NCBI RefSeq assembly: GCF_037081715.1
Contig: NZ_JAZDDH010000001.1
Coordinates: forward strand, 2,170,001 to 2,234,000
DNA length: 64,000 nucleotides
Reading direction: 5' to 3'
Source: Halalkalicoccus sp. CG83
GTDB taxonomy: Archaea > Halobacteriota > Halobacteria > Halobacteriales > Halalkalicoccaceae
The translations under genes were made by a program, and so were the position numbers. Positions 34,584-43,035 of this stretch are shown here, in pieces (within the stretch, counting starts at the first letter, position 1; the number at the start of each line of letters is the position of its first letter). A model generated the notes under the pieces. It ran no database searches. It worked only from the letters and a program-made list of their open reading frames with translations, and was not told where the DNA came from.

Positions 34584-36476
34584 ATGACAGCCAACTCCGG
34601 CTCGGACGGCGACGATCGCGTCGTCTACGAGCTACAGTCCGAGTGTACGGTCGAGGAGGTCGACGAGGACGCACGCTATCTCGCCACGGTCAACGGCGTC
34701 GTCGAGTACGGCGTGTTCGTCGACCTCTCGGAGCACGTCTCGGGGCTCGTCCACGAGTCGACGCTCTCGACGGACTACGCGGTCGGCGACCGGCTCGTGG
34801 TGACGCTCGATCAGATCCGCGAGAACGGCGATCTGTCGTTCTCGCCGGCCGACGTCGACCCCGAAGAGGCGACGGTCGAGACCGTCGAGCACCGCTACGA
34901 GGTCACCCGGAGCGAGGACCTGGTCGAGAACGATGAGGTCCACCTCGAGGGAGAGGTCGTCCAGATCAAACAGACCGGCGGCCCGACGGTGTTCCAGCTG
35001 AGCGACGAGGCCGGCGTCGTTCCCTGTACGGCGTTCGAGGAGGCGGGCGTGCGCGCCTACCCCGGAATCGAGGTCGGCGACGTCGTCCGCGTCTCGGGGG
35101 CCGTCGAGCTTCGCGAGGGCGCGCGCCAAGTCGAGGTCGGGAGCCTCGAACGGCTCGAGGGCGAGGCCGCGTCGGACGTACGTGAGCGGCTGGAGGCCGC
35201 GATCGAGGAGTGCGCCGAGCCCCACGAGATCGAGCCGCTGATCGAGTGGCCCGCGATGGAGCCGATGTTCGAGGGGCTGGAGGAGGTCGCTCGGCTGATC
35301 CGTCGTACGGTGATCGAGGGACGCCCAATCCGGATGCGCCACCACGCCGATGGCGACGGGATGTGCGCGAGCGTGCCGGTCGAACTCGCGATCGAACGGT
35401 TCATCGATCAGACTCACGAGGACTCCGAGAACTCGCAACACCTGCTCAAGCGCCTCCCGAGCAAGGCGCCGTTCTACGAGATGGAGGACGCCACCCGCGA
35501 CCTCAACTACGCGCTCGGCGACCGGGCGCGCCACGGCCAGAAGCTGCCGCTCCTGTTGATGCTCGACAACGGCTCGACGGAGGAGGACGTCCCCGCCTAC
35601 GAGACGCTCGCCCACTACGACATCCCGATCGCGACGGTCGACCACCACCACCCCGACCCCGAGGCGGTCGAGCCGTTGCTCGATGCCCACGTCAATCCCT
35701 ACCTCCACGGCGAGGACTACCGGATCACGACGGGCATGCTCTGTGTGGAGCTCGCGCGGATGATCGACCCGACCGTGACCGAGGAACTGCGTCACGTTCC
35801 CGCGGTCGCTGGCATCGCGGACCGCTCGAAGGCCGACGCGATGGACGACTACCTCGAACTGGCTCGGCAGGAGGGGTACGACGAGAACGACCTCCGCGAG
35901 ATCAGCGAGGCGCTCGACTACGCCGCCCACTGGCTGAAGTACAGCGCCGGCCGGCGGGTCATCGCCGACGTGCTCAACGTCGCGGGCGACGAGGAGCGCC
36001 ACCCCGCGCGCGGCGAGTTCCTCGCCGAGCGCGCGCGCCGTGACATCGACGAACAGCTCGAGGCCGCGATGCCCCACGTCGAACGGGATCGACTGGAGAA
36101 CGGCGCCCACCTCTGTCGGATCGACGTCGAGAACCACGCCCACCGCTTCACCTTCCCCGCGCCGGGTAACACGACCGGTGCGATCCACGACCGGGTCGTC
36201 GAGGAGACGGGCGACCCCGTCATCACGATCGGCTACGGCCCCGACTTCGCCGTCCTTCGAAGCGACGGCGTCCGTCTGGACATCCCGACGATGGTGAGCG
36301 AGCTCGTCGAGGAGATCGACGGTGGCGGCGTCTCGGGCGGCGGTCACCTCGTCGTCGGGTCGATCAAGTTCGTCAAGGGGATGCGCAAGGAGGTGCTCGA
36401 CGCGCTGGTCGAGAAGATGGGCGACGCCGAGATCGACGAGGAGCTCTCGAGCACCGCGGTGGTGCCCGAACAGTAG
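34584..36476 (+). CDS. S1/OB-fold DHH-family phosphoesterase (archaeal RecJ-like)
   Basis: 630-aa protein. An S1-type RNA/ssDNA-binding domain covers residues about 20-85 (NGVVEYGVFVDLSEHVSGLVH), followed by an OB-fold around 110-185. A DHH phosphoesterase domain follows: MRHHADGDGMCASV near 250 and VDHHHPDPEA near 350 for Mn2+ binding. The C-terminal DHHA1 region has GGGVSGGGHLVVGSIKF near 590. This architecture is that of haloarchaeal RecJ paralogues, which act as ssDNA or RNA exonucleases in replication and repair. The gene is monocistronic and leaderless. Confidence 0.92.
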   Translation: MTANSGSDGDDRVVYELQSECTVEEVDEDARYLATVNGVVEYGVFVDLSEHVSGLVHESTLSTDYAVGDRLVVTLDQIRENGDLSFSPADVDPEEATVETVEHRYEVTRSEDLVENDEVHLEGEVVQIKQTGGPTVFQLSDEAGVVPCTAFEEAGVRAYPGIEVGDVVRVSGAVELREGARQVEVGSLERLEGEAASDVRERLEAAIEECAEPHEIEPLIEWPAMEPMFEGLEEVARLIRRTVIEGRPIRMRHHADGDGMCASVPVELAIERFIDQTHEDSENSQHLLKRLPSKAPFYEMEDATRDLNYALGDRARHGQKLPLLLMLDNGSTEEDVPAYETLAHYDIPIATVDHHHPDPEAVEPLLDAHVNPYLHGEDYRITTGMLCVELARMIDPTVTEELRHVPAVAGIADRSKADAMDDYLELARQEGYDENDLREISEALDYAAHWLKYSAGRRVIADVLNVAGDEERHPARGEFLAERARRDIDEQLEAAMPHVERDRLENGAHLCRIDVENHAHRFTFPAPGNTTGAIHDRVVEETGDPVITIGYGPDFAVLRSDGVRLDIPTMVSELVEEIDGGGVSGGGHLVVGSIKFVKGMRKEVLDALVEKMGDAEIDEELSSTAVVPEQ

Positions 36477-36542
36477 ACCTCACTTGAGGACCCGGCCCGT
36501 ACAGTCGATTCTTTTACCGCCCGGGAACCGTGAACCGGGCCC

Positions 36543-37505
36543 ATGGAACGCGATCGGACGGCCGACGCGGACGACCGGGACGGACGGCGGCCGAGCCGTC
36601 GGCGCGTACTCGAGGCCATCGGGGCCGCGACCGCGGCCGGTACGGCGGGGGTCGCCGGAACGGGCGTCACGGGCGCCGACCCCGAGGAGGAGGGCGACGA
36701 CGAGCTCGCGGGCCTACAGCTCGCGACGGGCGATCCCTGCGAGTGGGAGCGAACCGACGACTCCCGTCTCCCGTTCGAGACTGAGGGCTACGGCGGCTGG
36801 GGCGGCCACGAGTTTCTCGACACCGAATCGGGGCTCGATCACTACCCCGTCGTCCTCGCCCACGGCAACACCCGCGACGCGTGTGACTTCCTCGACCACG
36901 CGGAGTACTTCATGGAACGGGGGTTCGGAGGCGACGCGCTGTGGGCCATCACCTTCGGCCGCGAAGGAAGCACCCACGACGAGATGCGAAACCAGCTCGA
37001 GGACTTCGTGACGCAGATTCTCGAGTACACCGGCGTCAACAAGGTACAGGTCCTTGGCCACAGCCTCGGCGTGACGGGCCTGCGCTACTGGATGGACGGA
37101 CTCGACGACTACCCTGACCGGTACGACCGCGTCGAGACGCTCGTCGGCCTCGCGGGCGCGAACGACGGCACCTGGACCTGCGGTCCGGGTTGCGAGGAGG
37201 GGCCGGACAACACCCGCGTCTGTCAGTTCATCTCCCACGACTGTGCGGACACGCCCGGCGAGCCGCTCTACGAGCTCAACACGCCCGATGAGACGCCCCA
37301 CGACGAGGAGATCGACTACCACACGCTGCGGGGCAGCGCCGACGAGTTCTTCCTCGTCCGCCCGGAGAGCCCGACGCTCGAGGGGGCGGAGAACGTCGAA
37401 ATGGCGACCGACCACGATGGCGTTCGAACGGAGGAGGCCGCGAAGCAGCTCGCCTACGAGTGGCTCTCGACGCCGCTCTCGCCCGATGCCCGCCGGCAGG
37501 ACTGA
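36543..37505 (+). CDS. Tat-exported lipase/esterase (alpha/beta hydrolase)
   Basis: 320-aa predicted secreted hydrolase. The N-terminus SRRRVLEAIGAATAAGTAG (residues about 19-37) is a Tat signal. The nucleophile elbow GHSLG is near 175-179, and upstream VVLAHGN is the oxyanion strand. The mature N-terminus is highly acidic. Cysteines in WTCGPGCEE and SHDCAD could form disulfides outside the cell. A class 2 lipase is the best match. The downstream pseudogene is unrelated. Confidence 0.85.
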   Translation: MERDRTADADDRDGRRPSRRRVLEAIGAATAAGTAGVAGTGVTGADPEEEGDDELAGLQLATGDPCEWERTDDSRLPFETEGYGGWGGHEFLDTESGLDHYPVVLAHGNTRDACDFLDHAEYFMERGFGGDALWAITFGREGSTHDEMRNQLEDFVTQILEYTGVNKVQVLGHSLGVTGLRYWMDGLDDYPDRYDRVETLVGLAGANDGTWTCGPGCEEGPDNTRVCQFISHDCADTPGEPLYELNTPDETPHDEEIDYHTLRGSADEFFLVRPESPTLEGAENVEMATDHDGVRTEEAAKQLAYEWLSTPLSPDARRQD

Positions 37506-37569
37506 TCGGTTCGGACCGTCACGACGATCGAACGGGCTCCGGCGACGGGGACTCGGCCTCCTCCACGAC

Positions 37570-38130
37570 CGACCGAGGAGCCGTCCCCAGGTTCGGCGTC
37601 AGGGTGGAACGGAAGCGGGACGATCTTCCTCGCGAACTGTGGGGAGCTACGAACGGGTGGAGATCCTCGAACGCCTAGATGGCATCGCCGACATTTACAT
37701 GCCCGACGTCAAGTGGCCCGACGACGCGGCCGCGGCCACGTACTCGAAGGCGCCGGAGTACTGGGAGAACGTCACGGACTCGCTCCGAGAGATGCACCGA
37801 CAGGTCGGCGATCTCCGGATGGATGACCGCGGCCTGGCTACCGGTGGATTGCTCGTTCGTCATCTCGTCATGCCGAACCACGTCGAGAGCGCGAACGGCG
37901 TGATGGAGTACGTCGCGGGGCTCTCCGAGGACACGTTCGTGGACGTCATAGCGCAGTACCAACCCTACTCCAGGGCCAGGAGCGAGGAGTTCTACGACGA
38001 GATCGATCGCGGGAGCACCGAGGAGGAGTACCGCGAGGTCGTCGACCACGCCCGGGAGGCCGGCCTCGAGCGCCTCTCCCTCGATGAGTCGATGCTCTCG
38101 TCCCGATCCGGGTTCTTGGACGCGTCCTGA
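37570..38130 (+). pseudogene. Relic of a radical-SAM protein (PflA-like), internal deletion and frameshift
   Basis: Two fragments of one protein family in different frames. The first reads EEPSPGSASGWNGSGTIFLA then NCG up to about 37643; intact relatives continue with NLRCVFCQN, the Cx3Cx2C iron-sulfur motif. The second frame starts near 37648 and runs to the stop at 38130 with ERVEILERLDGIADIYMPD, EMHRQVGDL, LLVRHLVMPNH and FVDVIAQYQPYSRA, all typical of the C-terminal half. Thus about 100 codons holding most of the cluster motif and SAM site are gone, and the frame is broken at 37644-37647. The gene cannot make an active activase. Confidence 0.8.
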
Positions 38131-38282
38131 GCCCGCTTCGACGCGGCACTTCGCTCGGCCGGTCCCGACGCGACGCGCTCCCGTGGCGCCCGGGCGACGG
38201 CGGCCCTGGCGGCCGACCCGCCGCTCGGTCGGCGAAGACCTCGTCACCCGGAGTTATGTTCCCTCACGCGGATCGCCCCCGT

Positions 38283-39077
38283 ATGGAACGAGTCGGCACG
38301 GGGCTGGTTGGGATCGATCGGGAGGACCGCCGGGCGGACGTCTACCTCTCGCGACCCGAGAAGCGAAACGCGATGACGGTCGAGCTCATGCGTGACCTGA
38401 CGGAGGCGTTCGAACGGATCGACGCCGATGAGGACGTGTGGGCCGTCGCGCTACTCGGGAAGGGGTCCGTGTTCTGTGCGGGGATGGACCTCGAGATGAT
38501 GCGGGACCGATCGGGGTCGAGCGCCGCCGTGGATCCGACGATGGAGGTATTCCCCGAGTTGCTCTCCGCGATCGAGACGACCCGTCAGCCGGTCGTCGCC
38601 GGGATCAAGCGGGCCGCGCCCGCGGGCGCGTTCGAGCTGACCCTTCCCTGTGACCTCCGGGTCATCGGACGGGACGCGACCTACGGCCTGTTCGAGGTCG
38701 GACTCGGCACCTTTCCTCACGGCGGCGGCACCCAGCGGCTCCCCCGGCTGGTCGGGCTCTCGAGGGCAAAGGAGATCGTGCTCACCGGCGAGCCGATCGA
38801 TCCCGAGGAGGCGGAGCGGATCGGCCTCGTCCACGAGGTGTGTGAACCCGACGAGGTCGACGACCGGGCGAGGGCGTTTGCCGACCGCCTCTGCGAGAAC
38901 GCCCCCCTCGCGCTCCGTCAGGGTAAGCGCGCGCTCGACGCAGCGCTCGAGACGCCCCTGGAGACGGGGCTGCGCTACGAGCGAAGCCTCGCCCGCCAGC
39001 TGGACGACACCCACGACTATCGCGAGGGGTTCGACGCACGCCTCGAGGGGCGTCAACCGAAGTTTCGCGGCGAGTGA
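38283..39077 (+). CDS. Enoyl-CoA hydratase/isomerase family protein
   Basis: 264-aa crotonase-fold enzyme. The N-terminal RPEKRNAMT, the oxyanion-hole segment GSVFCAGMDL near 61-70 and the second active-site loop ATYGLFEVGLGTFPHGGGTQRLPRLVG near 135-160 identify it. It would hydrate or isomerise an acyl-CoA, but substrates vary within the family. The ATG at 38283 is preceded by an untranslated upstream region. It is monocistronic. Confidence 0.92.
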   Translation: MERVGTGLVGIDREDRRADVYLSRPEKRNAMTVELMRDLTEAFERIDADEDVWAVALLGKGSVFCAGMDLEMMRDRSGSSAAVDPTMEVFPELLSAIETTRQPVVAGIKRAAPAGAFELTLPCDLRVIGRDATYGLFEVGLGTFPHGGGTQRLPRLVGLSRAKEIVLTGEPIDPEEAERIGLVHEVCEPDEVDDRARAFADRLCENAPLALRQGKRALDAALETPLETGLRYERSLARQLDDTHDYREGFDARLEGRQPKFRGE

Positions 39078-39433
39078 TCGTCCCAGCGGACGTCCCGCTC
39101 ATACGGACGGTCGCGTCACCGACGCCTCGTCGACGACCCTCGTAACGGTACCACGCGTCGCATCGTCCGGGGCGGGCGGCGGGTTACGATCGTCGACCGA
39201 TCCGTTCGACGCTCACGGAGGCTCGAACTCGACCGATCGCTTACCGACGAGGACGGCCCCGCCGGCTGCGCTCGCAACGCCGAGATCGACGAGGAGTTCT
39301 CGAGTGCCGCGACGACGCTCGAACAGGAGACACGGCCAGGTCGTGGAGGACGATGAGCCGTCGGTCGTGTTCCGATCGGCGTGAACGTCCCGACCCAGCC
39401 GTACTGCACGTCGACGTCGAACGCCGAGAGCGA
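39078..39433. other. Intergenic region with a fragment resembling the end of the RecJ-like gene
   Basis: No complete gene is seen. The interval is GC-rich and codon-like in several frames. A stretch at 39274-39326 nearly repeats the end of the RecJ-like gene (see separate repeat entry). Nothing else recognisable. The downstream gene faces it on the minus strand. Confidence 0.5.
39274..39326 (+). repeat. Degenerate copy of the RecJ-like gene 3' end
   Basis: About 52 nt of direct similarity to 36422-36473. Both read GCCGAGATCGACGAGGAG followed by a Ser-Ser stretch and end in GAACAG. The first protein ends NAEIDEELSSTAVVPEQ-like (GDAEIDEELSS), while this one would read NAEIDEEFSSAATTLEQ. It is probably a leftover of a duplicated or lost paralogue. 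The similarity does not extend upstream. Confidence 0.5.
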
Positions 39434-40390
39434 TCAGTCGTCGATCCCGCAGCCTTCGGTCGTCGTTTGCGCGGTCTCGGACGACGCGGAACCTCCATCG
39501 ACGGTCTCCGCCCCGTCTTCGTCGTCCCCGGACCCGTCCTCCGCGACGTTGATCGTCAGCCGATAGGTCTCCTTCGAGAGAAAGTCGGCGGCCGTCGTCT
39601 GATCGTCAGGGCCGACGTGGAGGAGGTAGGTGCCGCTCGTCCGTGCCGCCACCGTCGCCTGCGAGCCGTCGATCTCGACGGTCTCGTCGTCTGGCGTGTA
39701 CAGGACGAGCGCCTGATCGAACAGGTTGACCTCCCGGACGACCTCGTAGTCGATCGTGAACTCGTCGCCCGCACTCGCCTCGATCGCGAACCAGTCGTGG
39801 TCGTAGCCGGCGATGACGCCCTCGACGGTCTCGCCCGATTCGATCGGAGTGGCGCTCTCCCGGCCCTCGTTCGGGTCGAACCGGTCGAGTTCGACCGTCC
39901 GTATCGTCAGCGCGTACTCGATCGGTTCGTCGACGGTACCGTCGGCGCCGGTCACGCGGACGCAGTAGCCGCCCGTCAGTTCGGCGACGTCGCCACCGAC
40001 GACCGAGTTACCGAGATCGGGGTTCTCCGCGTTGGTTACGTACGCACCCCGGTTCGGGTTGTCTGTCGGGAGTTCGCCGATCTCCGTTCCGTCGGGATCG
40101 ACGAGCGTCATCCTCGCGTCGCGACCCGGCTCGAGGTTCAGGACCGTCATCTCGAGCTCGATTCCCTCCCCGGCGGTCGCCTCGACCGAGTACGTATCCC
40201 GCTGGTTGTCCTCGTCGAGCCTCCCCTCGTAGGTCGTTTGCGTTCCGTCGGTTCCGAGCGTATCACCGGAGTCGCCTTCCACGCCGCGCTCGTGTTTCTC
40301 CCCGTTTGCGGATCCCGCCAGCGCGCTGCCCGTGATCATCCCTCCGATTCCCCACAGCACGCGTCGCCTGCCGAACGTTGGTCGTCTCAT
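39434..40390 (-). CDS. Secreted beta-sandwich protein with PPC-like domains
   Basis: 318-aa predicted exported protein. The start MRRPTFGRRRVLWGIGG has a twin-arginine and hydrophobic stretch. Two acidic beta-rich repeats follow with the pattern D-YSVEATAGEGIELEM and DWFAIEASAGDEFTIDY, typical of PPC (bacterial pre-peptidase C-terminal) domains. The end is a Ser/Thr/Asp-rich linker finishing TTTEGCGIDD. It is likely a cell-surface or secreted structural module without an enzymatic domain. Confidence 0.8.
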   Translation of the reverse strand: MRRPTFGRRRVLWGIGGMITGSALAGSANGEKHERGVEGDSGDTLGTDGTQTTYEGRLDEDNQRDTYSVEATAGEGIELEMTVLNLEPGRDARMTLVDPDGTEIGELPTDNPNRGAYVTNAENPDLGNSVVGGDVAELTGGYCVRVTGADGTVDEPIEYALTIRTVELDRFDPNEGRESATPIESGETVEGVIAGYDHDWFAIEASAGDEFTIDYEVVREVNLFDQALVLYTPDDETVEIDGSQATVAARTSGTYLLHVGPDDQTTAADFLSKETYRLTINVAEDGSGDDEDGAETVDGGSASSETAQTTTEGCGIDD

Positions 40391-40790
40391 GGTCGTCGTC
40401 CTCCCCGGAAGGGGATACCGTGCCTCGACGCCGTGTCACGAGTTATCTCTTCCTCAAAAACTTCACCAAGAGATGTGTTTTAGGAAACAGTTTGGGATCG
40501 GTTCGACGGTGGAGCGGCCGATCATCGACGGGACGGCACTCGTAATGGGTATCGGGATTCGGATCAGGAAGGGCAGGGCTTGGCGAGTACTTGCTACGGG
40601 TTTCGTCAAGGTCACCGATGGACGGACCCGGAACTCGATCAAATATGACTCAGTTGATACAATCTCGCCAGCTGAGTCGAGGCCAGGAGAGCCGCGAACA
40701 ATAAATCGATGGAAGGGTACGATCCCATAGATAACTTTTTATTATTATAGTTACTAATGGTACATCGATTTCGGAGGATCGTATTAGGGT
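40391..40790. other. A/T-rich intergenic region before the PhoD-like gene
   Basis: 400 nt with lower G+C than the rest of the region. The 40640-40770 part contains A/T tracts (TTTTTATTATTATAG at about 40736-40750) that are a probable promoter for the gene at 40791, with a possible GGAGG ribosome site near 40773. A short open frame in the middle lacks protein-like composition. No RNA gene is recognised. Confidence 0.5.
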
Positions 40791-42662
40791 ATGAATCGAG
40801 GAGAAAGCATTTCGCGACGGATGGAGCAAACGATGGGCGAACTCCAGGCGTGGAGACGTCGGGGGAAAGCGGTCGACTGGACGCTCGAGCTACGCCAGCC
40901 AGTACGAGTGGCGGATCTCAAACCGGCCGATGAACGGTGGTTGGCGACGCGGTTGGTGGGCGACTCGAAGACCCGTCGGACGTTCCCCCAGTCGGTCGCG
41001 AGTGGCGACCCCTCAGAGACCGGCGTTGTCCTCTGGACGCGGATCGCCCCCGATGCGTACGATGCGGGGACGTCCCTGCTCCTCGAGGTCGCGGAGGACG
41101 GGCGGTTCGCGCGGGGACGGCGCTGCTACGAGATCGGAGTCGGGGAGATTACACCGAAACACGACTACACGGTCAAGGTCGACCTCGACGGGACGCTCGA
41201 ACCCGATCGACGGTACTACTACCGGTTTGGGTACGACGATACGACAAGCAAGACCGGCCGGTGCCGAACGCTCCCAGCAGCGGAGTCGAGCCCGGAGAGC
41301 GTTCGATTCGGCGTCTTCACCTGCCAGAACTACCTGGACGGCTACTTCGGTGCCCACCACCACCTCGCACGGGAAGACGTCGACTTCCTCCTCGACCTCG
41401 GGGACTCGATCTACGAGGTCGGCGACCTGCCGGGAACGCGGGAGAAGTACGCCGGCCATCGAGTCGATCTCGAGAGCCAGCAGAGGTTCGTCAACACGCT
41501 TGAGGACTACCGCGGAATCTACCGCACCTATCGATCGAACCGCTTCTTCCAGGAGGCGCTCGAGCGACACACCCGGATCCACGTCTGGGACGACCACGAG
41601 TTCGTGAACGACATCTACTGGGAGGAGGATCCGGAGTCCAGGATCGTCGTTCCGAGAGCGAGGGAGCACTCGGCAAGCCACCCAAAAAGGAGCGACACGG
41701 CGTTCATGCTCGCCCTCATTGCGGGCGCCATCCAGGCGTGGTCGGAGTATACGCCCGCCCGCTTCGAGTGCGGTTCCGAGACGGGACCACTCAACGAGCG
41801 AATCAAACTCTATCGGCGGTTCCAGTTCGGCGACCTTCTCGCCCTGATTAGGACCGACGAGCGGCTCTACAAGTCTTGGACGCAGCCCCACTGGACGGAG
41901 TACTGGATCGAACACGCCCCCTCAGAGCTGCTGGAGCAGTTATTGCGGCGCTTGGCGTCGAGCCCGGCTGACGAGGAGGATCACCGATCCATGCTCGGCG
42001 AGACACAGCAAGAGTGGTTCCTCAAGGAAGTGACGAAACCGGGGTCGATCTGGACCGTCTGGGCCAACGAAGTACTGACGCTGCCGATACCCATTCCGGT
42101 GCCACTACCCGTTCCTTTAGAGGAGTACATGCATGACGCCTGGGACGGCTATCGTAGCGAGCGGCGGGCGATCATGGACGCGGTAGCGAACGCGCGTAGA
42201 AACGGAGACGTGAAGAACTTCGTGACGCTCACCGGCGACATGCACTCACATCTCGCCGGCTACCAGTGTCGGCGCTATCCGGTTCGCGACCTGCTCAGGA
42301 GGCCGAGGTCGGAGAACCGGGTCGGGGTCGAACTGATGACGCCGGCGGTGACGAGCGGCAACATCAGCGAAAAGGCCGCGGAGACGGTCGTGAAGAAGGA
42401 GGGTCCGGTCGGCGACGCGATGCGGTCCGCGTTCGCCTGGGTCATCGGATTGGTACTCCCTGTCGTCATCGAAAACCTCCGCTACATCGTGTCCTTCGAC
42501 AGCCGCAAATGGGGCTACTCGGTCGTCGAGTTCACGCCGGACTACTGCATCCACCGGACCTACAGCGTCGACAAGCGGACGAACGCGAGAGACGCGAAAC
42601 GGAAGCTGTTCAAGGAGTTCCGGATTCCGAACGGCGAGATAGCGATCGAGGAGGTCGCGTGA
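40791..42662 (+). CDS. Alkaline phosphatase D (PhoD)-like phosphoesterase
   Basis: 623-aa metallophosphoesterase. The N-terminal beta-sandwich of PhoD, with FPQSVASGDPSETGVVLWTRI around residue 64-84, precedes the catalytic domain. Metal motifs include LLDLGDSIYEVG near 200, VWDDHEFVNDIYW near 263-275 and LTGDMHSHLAGYQ near 480. Most PhoD enzymes carry a Tat signal. Here the N-terminus (MNRGESISRRMEQTMGEL) has no hydrophobic core, so the protein is probably cytoplasmic. It would hydrolyse phosphodiesters or monoesters. Its codon use is less GC-biased than its neighbours. Confidence 0.88.
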   Translation: MNRGESISRRMEQTMGELQAWRRRGKAVDWTLELRQPVRVADLKPADERWLATRLVGDSKTRRTFPQSVASGDPSETGVVLWTRIAPDAYDAGTSLLLEVAEDGRFARGRRCYEIGVGEITPKHDYTVKVDLDGTLEPDRRYYYRFGYDDTTSKTGRCRTLPAAESSPESVRFGVFTCQNYLDGYFGAHHHLAREDVDFLLDLGDSIYEVGDLPGTREKYAGHRVDLESQQRFVNTLEDYRGIYRTYRSNRFFQEALERHTRIHVWDDHEFVNDIYWEEDPESRIVVPRAREHSASHPKRSDTAFMLALIAGAIQAWSEYTPARFECGSETGPLNERIKLYRRFQFGDLLALIRTDERLYKSWTQPHWTEYWIEHAPSELLEQLLRRLASSPADEEDHRSMLGETQQEWFLKEVTKPGSIWTVWANEVLTLPIPIPVPLPVPLEEYMHDAWDGYRSERRAIMDAVANARRNGDVKNFVTLTGDMHSHLAGYQCRRYPVRDLLRRPRSENRVGVELMTPAVTSGNISEKAAETVVKKEGPVGDAMRSAFAWVIGLVLPVVIENLRYIVSFDSRKWGYSVVEFTPDYCIHRTYSVDKRTNARDAKRKLFKEFRIPNGEIAIEEVA

Positions 42663-43035
42663 GTATCGCCGGGTGTTGGTCGTCGGTCGCAGTCGTTCGA
42701 GGTAGAGAGGCGAAACGACCGAGTCCGGGAGGGCCTACGATGAAGACGACTCAGTCGCTGACGGAGACGTTCCTTCGGCCGTCTTCGGACCGCTCATCAG
42801 ATCCCACCACCGCGGCGGGAGGAGTGGTGCGGCTTCTCGAACTTCCTCGGGTTCCTCTCGTCCGAGATGGATCCCGTTTTCCCGATGAAACCCCGATATC
42901 GGGTCGTGTTCGGCCTTCGAAGAGCGACCCTGTCGTTGCTCAGGCTCGTCTCTAGATTCGAGAGATGAACGCAGAGGAGGAACGCGTGATCGACGGGTCC
43001 GGACGAGGGCGACGGTCGAGTCGGTCGTTCCGAAC
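42663..43035. other. Intergenic region, no gene recognised
   Basis: 373 nt between convergent genes. It lacks a gene-like frame with a plausible start and lacks RNA motifs. A minus-strand open frame through 42735-43100 is composition noise as far as I can tell. No terminator is recognised. Confidence 0.5.

Noticed and set aside
40332-40730. 132-codon plus-strand frame before the PhoD-like gene
   Set aside because: It begins inside the secreted protein gene, has mixed composition and lacks a promoter or ribosome site.
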